In this document: in pieces, positions 48,200 through 58,229 of the stretch
Layout of the letters: each line of letters begins with the position of its first letter
How positions within the stretch are numbered: position 1 is the first letter of the stretch
From: Phytopythium helicoides
Taxonomy: Eukaryota; Oomycota; Peronosporomycetes; Pythiales; Pythiaceae
Length of the DNA stretch: 64,000 bases
NCBI GenBank assembly: GCA_024867545.1
Contig: JANFNE010000033.1
Coordinates: 310,001 to 374,000 of the forward strand
Reading direction: 5' to 3'
Position numbers and translations under genes: made by a program
Notes under the pieces: model-generated
Seen by the model: only the letters and a program-made list of their open reading frames with translations
Database searches by the model: none
Told to the model about the DNA's origin: nothing

Positions 48200-48977
48200 G
48201 GTCTGCATTACCGAGAAAGGACGCGCCAGGACGGGCCAGGACGGGCCGCCACGCCAAGCCACGCCACGCCAAGCCACACCAAGCCACGCCACGCCGCGCC
48301 GCGCTCCTCCTCAGCATGCACGTCGAGCAGGTGGCGGTGAGTGAGCGCTGCAGCACGCATGCCGTCTTGAAGGAGAAGGAGCGCTAACGATAGTTGCTCG
48401 CTGTCTTCCAAAACGCGCTGCAATGCAGAAGAAACAAGATGCAAGAGGTCTGTGCATCCAGCGAGCTGCGGTGCTTGAGCTCAAGCACAAGAAACAAGGA
48501 GAACGAACTTTGGCAATTCCACGAGCTCGAGCTGCTCGAGCAGCATCTCCGGAGCGCCTCCATAACCAAGAGGGCATCTTTTCTCCACCGGCATACACAC
48601 GACTAACCAAGTGAACGAGGAGTGCTCCGACCCACGGACACGTTGCTCGACGGTCTCGATGGTCTCGACGATCCCCACCCAAGAGTCGAAGCGTCGAAGA
48701 GTCGATGAAGTGCACGCCGTCATCGAGTGCAACGACCAAGCCTCATGTGGCGTTACCTCACCTCACCTGACATCACCTGAGTGACCTGACCTCGCGTCCG
48801 CATGATTCGGCCAGCCGGTGTGAGAAAGTGTGCCAATCCATAGCACGATCCGTACTCGTTCATTGCGGTTCGCCGCTTTGAGCAGTATGCTGGATGTGAT
48901 GGACTTGGTACGCCACCTCTTCGGCATCAAGCGTCAAGCGTCAAGCGTCAAGCAAGCATCAAGTCGTGTCGGTCGAC
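48200..48977. repeat. Duplicated 0.75 kb block, right copy, including a partial 642 bp unit
   Basis: Same orientation as 34,958-35,706 and nearly identical. Differences are in the GGACGGGCCA/CCACGCCA microsatellite and an extra CGTCAAG repeat near 48,940. The right part corresponds to the first about 200 bp of the 642 bp unit and stops at ggtcgac (48,977). Confidence 0.92.
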
Positions 48978-49039
48978 CCCAATCGCCTTCCCTGTTGTCT
49001 CCGTGCCGTTTTAACCACCCGGCCTCTACCTCGGCGTTC

Positions 49040-49525
49040 GTCACCGGTGTCCCAGCTCGTGGTGAACGGTTGGTAGTGATGCTGGAAGAGGTTGACAATG
49101 AGGACGACCGCTTCCGCGCCTACCGCGTCGCGCTTGCCGACCGCACCATTCTGCAGATCGGACGGAATAGTGAATTGTGCAAGTTTGTGTTCCCTGATGG
49201 ATCCAAGGCAGGACGACGCCTGCAGCCGCTCCAGTACGACAGCACATGTACATCCACCGCGCGCTCGAATTCGACATGTCGCTTGATGGGCGTATGGAGT
49301 GATTTCAGCTACAGCAGCGCTCCCAGGAGATATCCATGCAGGAACTACATCGCATCAGCGTTCGGTGCAGGGTGTGATCCGTCGGTGTCGCGCAAGAAAG
49401 TGGAGTCGGATGCGAACGGCAGTGTGTGTGCGGCGCCATTGCCGTCGACGTTTTCGCCAGAGCTGCTGAATCGAGTGCGAAAGGAGATACTGGAGCACAT
49501 CGCAGCCGCGAGTCACTTCCGATAA
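49040..49525 (+). pseudogene. Decayed inverted copy of the last C5orf34-like exon
   Basis: On the plus strand this reads LEEVDNEDDRFRAYR, then ADRTILQIGRNSELCKFVFPDGS, a frameshifted middle part, and then SVSRKKVESDANGSVCAAPLP and FSPELLNRVRKEILEHIAA. Each piece matches the minus-strand exon at 30,836-31,384. About eight residues (DGKVRVVF) are lost before ADRT, and a frameshift follows FPDGS. An ORF spans the whole copy, but only because the frameshifted part happens to be open. It lies next to the right duplicated block. Confidence 0.85.
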
Positions 49526-49926
49526 GCTTACTGTAGTCCGATCTTGCTGTGTTGTTCGATCATCGAGTGCTGAGCAGCCAGCAATCGCTCCTTGATCCAC
49601 TCGAAGGCGTAATGCACGTGAAGGGCGATCCGTCAGTCGGTTCCCGGCGCCAAGCTTGATTTCCGTGCAGTAGTCACGCAGTCTAGCTCTGGTGCGGCTC
49701 CTTTTGCAACCCGAGTCTCCGCCGCCACTGCCACGCCTGTACTGTGATGGCAGCGCCGACCACCAGCAGTGAGCCCAAAGGCAGTTGCAGATCAGACCGC
49801 TCGCACCCGTCCATGGGTTCAACTTTGCGGGCCATACAAACGCCAAGTCTGCCGAAGGCCAGTTTGCCCCATCAGGGTTTTGTTGTGCGGCCACTTTGCG
49901 ACTCGCCAGTCCCACGTGGCGTGGCG
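49526..49926. other. Upstream region of membrane protein gene A
   Basis: About 400 bp between the exon copy and the first membrane-protein gene; it should contain that gene's promoter. A plus-strand frame is open through much of it, but the signal-peptide ATG at 49,927 is the better start. Confidence 0.5.
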
Positions 49927-50648
49927 ATGACCCGGCGGCTGTGGCTCGTGGCGGCGGCGGCGGCGGCGGCGCTCGCGACCGGTGCGTGCGTGGGGACCTG
50001 TTGGCGCCGAGCGGCGGCTCTCGCTCTGCGGATGGCGGACTGACGGCGTTCGCGCTCGCGCACAGCGTCGGCGGCCAGCTCGGACGTGTGCGAGGCCGAC
50101 GAGTGCTACGTGGGCAGCTCGACGACCAAGACGTGCGACCGCAGCAAGCAGAAGTGCAACCCGTGTGTGGCCGAGGTGGAGGACGACTCGTTCTGGGGCA
50201 CCATCACCTCCGTCTTCTCCTCGGCAGAGTACGCCTGCTACGCCTACGACTCGCGCGGCGCGTGCCCCAAGAACACCTACGACTGCAGCGGTGCGCCTCG
50301 ATGTGGGCGACTCGGCGCCCCACCAGACTAACGGTCTACGCGTCCGCGTTCGTGTTTGCGTTTGCGTGTAGCAGCCAGCAGCGACAGCGCGTCGGCCTCC
50401 GACTCGGCATCCGACTCGGCATCCGACTCGGACGAGGGCAGCAAGTCGGCCTCCGACTCGGCCTCCGACTCGGCCTCGGGAAGCAAGTCGACCTCGGGCT
50501 CCAAGAAGCACCGCGGGTCCGACAGCGGCTCCAGCTCCGCATCGGGTGCGTCGGCCTCGGACTCGGCCAGCGGATCGTCTGCCAGCGACTCGGGCTCGTT
50601 CTCATGGTCGTCGTCTGCTTCTTCAGCCAGCGACAGCGACAGCAAAAG

Positions 50649-50682
<34 letters not shown>

Positions 50683-51327
50683 TCCGCGTCGGGCTCCGAT
50701 AGCTCGTCTGGACTGGTCGCGACAGTCACGCCGACCCCGACCCCGACCCCGACGCCCACCCCCTCCGAGGCTTCGTCGCAGACGTCGTCGGGCTCGTCCG
50801 CCAATACTGCAGCTAATACTGACACCTCGTCGGGTACCAATGTCGGCCTTATCATCGGCATCATCGCGGCTGTAGTGGTGGTGGTGATCGCCGCGATCGC
50901 CTTTGTGATCTGGAAAAAGAAGCGGGATGAGGACGAGGACTCGGACGAGGAGGACAACCGGCGGCTGGACCCTCCCGCCGGAGCCTACAACCGGCCGGCT
51001 GCAGTGGCAGGCGTGGGTGCGACCACCTACAGCTCGCAGCAGTACCAGCGCAACGCACGGCTGCCTGCGCCGCAGATCCCGATCACCAAGGTCACGTCGC
51101 CCGTCGCAGGCTCTGCAGCTATTAACTACTCGCTCCCTGCATCTCCGGACAGTGCAGCCAAGCCCGCGACAGTGGCGGCTGCGGCCGGCGGGGCCGCGTC
51201 GTACTCGCGAGACGGCAGTTACCACTTTAGCGACCGCGGCAGCGACGCCGAGGGCGACGTGTGGGGCCATGAGGTGGGGAGCTACCGCGAGAAGCGGACG
51301 CACAGTAACGTGTCGGTGGAGTTTTGA
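49927..51327 (+). CDS. Single-pass membrane protein A with Cys-rich ectodomain and Ser-rich stalk
   Basis: Three exons (49,927-49,981; 50,066-50,290; 50,372-51,327), phase 1 introns of 84 and 81 nt, 411 aa. An N-terminal signal peptide (MTRRLWLVAAAAAAALATA) is followed by a compact Cys module of about 70 residues (CEADECYV, TCDRSKQKCNPC, ACYAYDSRGACP). Then comes a long stalk of Ser-Asp-Ala-Ser repeats with a CAG-type microsatellite (50,651-50,690) and a PT repeat. One transmembrane helix (NVGLIIGIIAAVVVVVIAAI), a basic stop (WKKKR), a very acidic segment and a tail with TTYSSQQY and a C-terminal SVEF follow. The second acceptor could be 50,371 or the next AG (a NAGNAG pair). Probably a cell-surface or wall-associated glycoprotein; no known family recognised. 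Gene B just downstream is its paralogue. Confidence 0.82.
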
Positions 51328-51797
51328 TTGAGGTGGTCGAGCATAAGTCGCTACAGCATATGAACCTCGAGCGTTCGCTTCGTGTTCAACACTGTTCGTG
51401 GTCCATTGCAGATCGGGTCGGAGCTGCTCGTCTTTGCCGCACCATCTCACTTGGGCTCTTGACGAGATTGGCGCGCTCGGTGACGACCGAGTCCTCAACA
51501 ACACCCGCTCGATCACTCAGGGGCGTTTGATCCACCACGCGTGGCCGTTCTATCGCGCTTGCAGCGCTTTTACGCGATTTCCCAGTTGGAACTGGGAAAA
51601 ACTCGCGACTGACTCGCATTTAGTATGTTTGTACATAGGTCTCGCCCATCCGGTGATGACAAAGTCGCCTCTCCTCCCGCGCGCGCACCGGCGGCGCGGG
51701 CACTTTCGGTCGGGCGGCGCAGGCTCCAGCCCAAGCCCAAGCCCAAGCCCAAGCCCAAGCCCAAGCCCAAGCCCAGGCCCAAGTTTCTGGACGAGCC
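51328..51797. promoter_or_regulatory. Spacer and promoter of membrane protein gene B, with hexamer repeat
   Basis: Contains an AAGCCC hexamer tandem repeat (about 51,728-51,783, nine CCC runs) that ends only about 15 bp before the ATG of gene B. The complementary strand has GGGCTT runs that could form G-quadruplexes. No gene in the spacer. Confidence 0.6.
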
Positions 51798-53311
51798 ATG
51801 GTCCTGCGTCGGCATGCGGCGCTGCTGGGCGCCTTGGCCGCTGGTGAGCGTCCGCCGGTGCACAGGACGAAGAGGTGGTGACTGACAGCGTTGTGGCGTG
51901 GCGACGGCAGTCGCGGCGGGGGCGGTGAGCGCGCTGGGGGACGCCACGTGCGCGGCCGCCGAGGTCTGCTACGTGGACGGCGGGTCCACGACGTGCGACC
52001 GCACGAGCACCACGTGTCCGCAGTGCATCGGAGAGATGAGTGGCGGCAAGTACTCGTGCTACAGCAAAGACGACGACTGTCCCGACAGCACGCAGGAGTG
52101 CAGCACGTGTGCGTTGCGCGTTCAGGTCTGCGTGGTTGGAGTGAGGACTCACGGTGAAACTGTGTTGCACTTGCAGCCCTCACGGGAAGCAGCGGGGATG
52201 ATGATGACGACGATGGTGACGATGACACACCGGCGCCGACGACCAAGGCGCCGGCCACCACCACCAAAACCCCGACAGCAACTACAAAAACGCCGTCTAC
52301 CACCACGAAGACGCCGACTGTGACAACCAAAGCACCGACGGCGACCACGAAGACGCCAACCACGACCACGGAAACGCCGACAACAACAACCAAAACCCCG
52401 ACTGCGACTACCAAATCGTCGTCGACCACGACGACGACATTAACCTTGACCTCGGGCAACAGTGAAAGCAGCAGCAGCACTACGACATCCAGCTCGTCGA
52501 CGAGCTCGGAGCACTCTGCGTCAACATCTTCAGGCTCATCCTCGACTACCAGTGGTAAGTCAGGCATCAATTGCGAAATGTCTGCTAGCCATGAGCTCAC
52601 TCTCATCTGTCAACACCAGCAACTGGCACTGTCAAGCCATATACAGAGAGTTTGGGGTCGGGGGACTCATCCGCGGACAACACATCGACCAATTCGGCCG
52701 CGACTGGAAGTGACCCGGACTCAGACGGCACCGACAACGACGAAAACAATTCACCTACTGTCATCTCTTCAGCGAACGGCGGCTCCACCACGAGCGCGAG
52801 CCGTGAATCGGGGTCGTCCACAAAGCTCACGAGCTCGACTAGCTCAAGTAGCAACCTCGGACTGATTCTCGGTGTTGTTGGTGCGCTCGTGGTCGTCGGC
52901 GCTATCTTCGGGTTCGTGCTGTGGAGCAGAAACCAGGATGATGATGATAACCACGACGACGACAGAAGTGTGGAGCCCCGTGAGCCGAGCGACTTCGACT
53001 CGGCCATGGGTCAAGGGGCGGCGTTTGCGGCAGCCCCAGTTCCGGTACAGCCTGCACTCGCCAAAACAACGTACGCGAGCCAGAACTACATTTACCAGGG
53101 CAATGCGACCGTGCCGCCGATCGAGCCATCGTCGTTCCCGGTCTCCGAAATCGATTATGACAGTCCGTCAGCCATTGATGCAACGCGACGCACTGACAGC
53201 ATCCTTGGCGGCTCAGGCGTCAGCCACATCAGTTTTACCAGCACGGCGAGCTCCAACGACTGGGGCACCCACGCGAGCCCCAAGCGCAGCACACTCTCGG
53301 TCGAGTTCTAG
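51798..53311 (+). CDS. Single-pass membrane protein B with Cys-rich ectodomain and Thr/Ser-rich stalk
   Basis: Four exons (51,798-51,843; 51,911-52,108; 52,177-52,554; 52,620-53,311), all introns phase 1 and 65-68 nt, 437 aa. The signal peptide is split by the first intron as in gene A. The Cys module (CAAAEVCYV, TTCDRTSTTCPQC, YSCYSKDDDCP, CST) follows the same plan as that of gene A. The stalk is mucin-like with about fifteen TKTP/TTTK repeats, then Ser/Thr-rich. One transmembrane helix (LGLILGVVGALVVVGAIFGF) precedes an acidic DDDDNHDDD segment and a tail with TTYASQNY and C-terminal LSVEF. Gene A ends SVEF and has TTYSSQQY at the same place. The conserved architecture, exon plan and position show a tandem duplication. 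Function unknown. Confidence 0.85.
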
Positions 53312-53545
53312 ATCCCCACCGTCAATCCTGTCGCCGCCCGCGCGCGATGTAAGCGATATAGCCTTCCCATCGCCTTTGAAGCACTACACACCAGGGCTGT
53401 CATCCTATTTGTTTTGTCTCCATGACGTTCGTTCGTTTGTTGTCTAGGATATCTCAGTAATCAACACTGTTGCATTCATTGCTTCAGATGCGTCTAGCCG
53501 CCCCTCATGTCGTGTCAGTCTATGCTCTTGCTGTTGTTGCTACGC

Positions 53546-56540
53546 TTACTCCAACGAGTAGAAGGTGAATGCGAGTTGCGAGCCGAAGCCAGCAGCGAAT
53601 CGCAGCGCATACTTGTGCGGGTGTGCGCCACCCTTGGCAAGGTTGAGCTCACCCTCGCCCAAATTGCCATCGTGGGTGGAAAAGTTGACCACAGGGGGCA
53701 CCACGCCACGGCGCAGACCCTCAACCGCCACCACATCTTCAAAAGACACCGCCATCGGATGACCGGTGATGCCCTTCGTGTTCGCAACCACCAGCTTCCG
53801 AAGTAATTCATCGCCCAGAGCCGAACGAAGCGCCGTAACCTCGGCAAATGCACACGAGGTTGTGGCCGATGCGTTCGTGCCCGTCTCATGACTGTAGTAC
53901 ACTCCATGAGCGGCAAAGTCCGCACGTGACACGCCAAACTCGCGCTCGACACGGGTCAACAGCACGTTGAGCTCCTTAGCGATGTGGTCGGGGTCCAATG
54001 ATGCGCCGTGGTATGCTGAGTTGCTAAAATGAGACGCTAGCAGCTTGACGCGAGGATGTTGGGTAGGCGATCTTCCCATTCGAGCTTCATAAGCCACGGG
54101 CGACTCGAGTACGACACCGATGGCGCCAGCGCCAACAATCATACCATTACGCTTCACGTCAAACGGAAGGGCGGCTTGCTCCGGTGTCGGAGCGATGGAC
54201 GCCGCGCCAAGAACGCGGAAACCACCCCCAATCCATGGGAAGAGCTCGTTTGAGCTCGCGCTATCACTCGAGACAACAAGCACGCGCTCGCATTTTCCCG
54301 TCGTAATCCAATGCTGTGCCATCCCAATCGCCTGAGAAGCACCAGCACACGCAGCATTGACCTGCGTGTTGGGTCCCCGTGCACCCGTGATCTGAGCTAG
54401 CTGCGCGTTCGCCAGCACCAAGAGCTTGAAAAGCACCTTGCGGTCCAACTCGTACCCGTCCCCCTTGCTCTCTTCGCCAGGCATCTTCGACGCATAGAAT
54501 CGAGTGGCCTCCGTCACAGCAGCTTGCATCGTCGGGTACGAAGTAGCGTAGATGATTCCCATCCCGTCACGATGGTTGTCGCTTAGGCGCCATGAAGGAG
54601 TTCCACTCGCCTCCGGTTTGACCAGATCCGCGTTCTGAAGAGCCTTGAGACCCGCAGCAACAGCGAGCTGCGTGGGCTCATCCATCCCACACACCATTGC
54701 GGCCGGAAGGGCGAACTCCGACGATGTCAGGTTGATTTGAGGCATCACGGCCGCCACTTGGACACATTGGTCACGACGCAACACATGAACTGGGTCCGTA
54801 GAGCCCGTCACAGACTTGCGGAGCTGAACAATATTCAAGTCCAACTGGGCGTTCACCATCTCATCACTCAGCTGCTCAATGCAATTCTTGCCTTCCAAGA
54901 CGGCATCCAGTGCTTCCTGGCCAAACGGAGAAGAAGACCATAGCGTCTTCAGACCAGGAATACCCGCACTAGTACCAGACACATAAACAGCTCCAGACAA
55001 GTTGTGCACTCGGCTACTGATGTGTGCCGTGCTCAAGCTCTGACTAGAGGCCGAAGATGGATACTCGGCACCCTCAAGGGGACGACGCTCATACTCGCGA
55101 CGACCCTTTGAATCCACATGCTTGAGATAAAATGCACCAGGGGCGATCGAGGTAATATCTTGAGTCAGCTCAACGCTGGTATGGCCCGATGGAGTGCCAT
55201 ACGTGCGTTCTCGCAGAGCCATGGTTGCCGTGTACGCTTCAGGGGTCAGCTCGGTGCGTTGCGCGAGCTTTCCAGCAAAGTCTAGCACCTGAGCCATCTT
55301 CTCCAGGGTGAACTTGCTATTTGTTTGCCGAGCGTGGATTGTGAAAACGGACGCAATGCTACCCGAGCCGTAGGAAAACAGTAGCAGACGCTTGCCAGCG
55401 AGGTCCCCGCCGATGGTGTGGACTAACGTGGCGAGATTCACATACACCGAGCCGGTATAGCAGTTGCCAACCTGCTGGGAAACAGAGCAACTTGGCTGAA
55501 CTTTTACCGCATAGTCACGCTTTGCGAAGGAGCGCGCCGCCAAGTCGAGATCGCGGTCAAAGAGCGTCTCATTTGGGGATTTCTCCAGCCACTTTTGGAG
55601 TGGCTCATACTTGTCCGAGATTCCAGCTCCTTCGCTGCTACTGGAACGTGCACGAACTGCATCAAGATACACGAGCTGGGTGAACATTGGGCATTGTTAG
55701 CGACTAACGAGCAGAACCTCCCAGAGAGCACGGACGCACCCGACCGAACGACTTCTGGACCTGCTTGTTGAAGGGGGAGTGGAAAACCGCATAGTCGACG
55801 CTCGACAGATCCCACGTGCCTGGAGTGTTGAGTTGAGCAAGCCGCTTCTCGTTCTTGGCACAATAGCCCAGGTAGCACTCATCGACCGCGTGGAGATAGC
55901 TCGCGAGCGACAGCGCGCCGTCGACCGTGGCGTACTCGGACGTCGGGTCGGGCTTGTAGAAGTCCCAGATGTTGGTTGAGTGCGTCATTTTGGTAGAGAG
56001 GTCAAGCGCCAGCGGCGCATTGGGGCCGATGAGCATGGCGACGGCGCCGCAGCCGCCGCTGGGCCGCGCGGGGCCGCGGCGGTAGACGGCGATGTCGGAT
56101 GCGACGACGATGGCGTAGCGGCCGTCCCACGCGGAGCTCTCGACCCACGCGACGGCGCTGAGCAGCGCGGCCGTTGCGCCGTAGCAGGCGTTGATGGTCG
56201 TGGCGCCGTCGATGTCCGTGTTTCCGTGCGGCTCGAACAACTGCATGAGCACCGTCTTGGTGGACTTGGCCTTGTCCACGAGCGTCTCGGTGCCGACCTC
56301 GAGGCGGCCGACGTCTCTCGGGTCGATCTCGAACCTCTCGAGCAGCCGCGCGACGGCCGTGAGCGCCAGCGCGTTCACGTCCTCGCGGTCTCCGGGCAGT
56401 GCCATGGCGAGCTGGCCCAGCCCGATGGTGTACTTGCCCGCGGCCACGCCGTCGTGCCGCTCCAGCGCCGCCTGGTCCACGAAGAAGGCCGGGAAGTGCG
56501 CCTCCATGGCCAGCACGCCCACGTGCTCGGGGCGCTGCAT
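53546..56540 (-). CDS. HMG-CoA synthase fused to a beta-ketoacyl synthase
   Basis: Two exons, 55,740-56,540 and 53,546-55,675, separated by one 64 nt intron (GTGCGT...CACCCAG, phase 0), encode 976 aa. Residues 1 to about 465 are a complete HMG-CoA synthase: catalytic Glu in VGTETLVDKAKS, Cys in INACYGATAAL, His in VFHSPFNKQVQKS, then GNCYTGSVY and LFSYGSGS. Residues about 490-976 form a FabF/PKS-type ketosynthase: NLSGAVYVSGTSAGIPG, Cys710 in AACAGA, His863 in SHETGTN, His906 in NTKGITGHPMA, and the end motif LNLAKGG...RFAAGFGSQ. No acyl carrier or acyltransferase domain is attached. HMG-CoA synthase makes HMG-CoA for the mevalonate pathway. The ketosynthase might supply acetoacetyl-CoA or serve lipid synthesis; this is inference. 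The junction lies within exon 2 and the frame runs through without a break, so it is not an artefact of joining two ORFs. Confidence 0.92.
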
Positions 56541-56716
56541 GCTCGCTGCGGTCGGCGGAGGTCGGCGGTCGGCGGAGGTCTGCGGTCGGCGGCGGCCACG
56601 AGCGCGATGATGGGTGAATGGATAGCGCTCTCTTGCGCTTTGTATACCCGAGAACCTCCCTCTCTTTATCCCTTGCACTTGCCGACCGACCGCCGTTGGC
56701 ACCAGCTCGAGCGGAG
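56541..56716. promoter_or_regulatory. Short divergent promoter between the HMGS-KS fusion and the thioesterase
   Basis: Only 176 bp separate the two start codons. The part near the HMGS gene has GGTCGGCGG-type repeats (56,549-56,597). A shared bidirectional promoter is the natural reading, but no core element was identified with certainty. Confidence 0.55.
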
Positions 56717-58229
56717 ATGGAGGCGCGCGGGCGCATCTCGGTGGCCGACACGCGCTGCGCGCACGCCGACGTGATCGTGAGTCCCGCGGCTTGCGCGACT
56801 GCGAGGCTGCAAGACGGCTGGCCGACCGACTGAACGCCGCTGGTGCAGGGGAGCGAGGCGCTACGCGGCAAGCTGCTCGGGTCCGGGCCGATCCTCAAGA
56901 AGATTGACATGCTTGTGGCCGAGATCGCGCGCATGTGCGTTGCTGTGGGCTGTGACGGCGGCTCATCCGCACCGGTGAGCTCGTCGACTGACTTGTGACG
57001 CCGAGACGCTGCAGCGTGGCGCAGAGAACCGTCGTGACGGTGGCGTTCGACACGTTCAAGCTACTGCGCCCCGTGTTCCACGGAGACTTTGTGCGCCTCG
57101 AGGGCCGCGCGCTGAGCATCAACTCGTCCTCGATCGTGTGCCAGGCCAGCGTCTACCGCCGCGACTTCGCCACGGGCGAGTTCCAGCTCACGCACAACGC
57201 CATCGTGACGTTCGTCGCGCTCGACAAGAGCGGACGCCCGAGTGGCGGGCTGCCGGAGTTGTTCGATCCCCAGCGACCCGTGCAGTGCCAGCAACTGCGG
57301 GACATCGCGACCAAGCGCAAGGAGCTCAGCACGCGCTGGCGGAAGGCACAGGAGGATGTCACGGCTCTCGCGATGACGCAACCCATCACGCACGACATGA
57401 TCCCCGTGCTGGACAGCGACGCTACCGCACCCGCGCGCAAAGTCAACATCCAGGACACTGTGATCGAGACTCGGAACAACTTCCTACTCAAGCACGCCAA
57501 CCTCAACCGAAACGTATTTGGCGGTGTGCTCTTGGACTGGATGGTGAAGCTGTTTTGCGTGAAAAGCGGTTAGGCTCAGGGAGAAGGAGGGTCTTACGAA
57601 TGTTATGTCTGCATTCGGCAGGACCGCGCAGCGCTTTACTGTGCGCGGAACTTCACCAAGAACTACAACATGGTGACTGTCGGCATGAACCGCGTGCACT
57701 TCAAGCTCCCCATCAACCTCGACAACCTCGTGAGCATTCGGTCGCGCGTGTGTCGGGTCAAGTACGTTGTCGAGTCGTTCAACGCTTTCCCTGAAGGACG
57801 AGGATCGACCGTAGCTAACCCGCTCCGTGTCCAACATGGCATCGCCCAAACCAATGCAGGAAGTTCTCGGTCGAGATTGAGATCGCAGTGTACCGCGTGG
57901 AGCTCCCTCACAACGTGCAGAAGCTATCGCATACGGGGTGGGAAAGCTGTCCGATGGCTGTCATGGTGCCACCACCGCTGACGACGCCTGTATGTGTTTT
58001 TTTTTTCAGCTACTTTGAGGTGCTGAATCTGGAAGAAGACAACCGCCGACGCGAGATCCATATCGGAGTGACCGCTTCGGAAGCAGACCAAGAGGGAATG
58101 GCTGCGCTCATGCGCGCGTGCCGTCGACAGCAATTCGAGCAGGAAGACGCGGAGTTGCTGTCCATGCCACCGATCCCTGTTGCGCTGTCCAACAAGTTCG
58201 TCGATGACAGTCCACGGTCGAGTCTGTAG
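56717..58229 (+). CDS. Acyl-CoA thioesterase with two hotdog domains
   Basis: Six exons: 56,717-56,776; 56,849-56,974; 57,025-57,543; 57,622-57,776; 57,860-57,937; 58,010-58,229, summing to 385 aa in frame. Introns are 50-83 nt; the second acceptor (57,024) and the fourth donor (57,777, GTTCAA) are the weakest. The first hotdog runs from about residue 20 to 150 (VVTVAFDTFKLLRPVFHGDFVRLEGRA split over the usual helix and strands; THNAIVTFVALD). The second follows (ETRNNFLLKHANLNRNVFGG, then WMDRAALYCAR and NMVTVGMNRVHFKLP, then VKYVVESKFSVEIEI). This arrangement matches ACOT9/BFIT-like acyl-CoA thioesterases, which hydrolyse acyl-CoA to free acid and CoA. The substrate length is unknown. It is transcribed away from the HMGS-KS fusion, so a shared acyl-CoA-related role is plausible. 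Confidence 0.8.

Noticed and set aside
48830..49525. 231-codon ORF as a functional gene
   Set aside because: Its first part is translated satellite/duplicated block and its second part a deleted, frameshifted exon copy.
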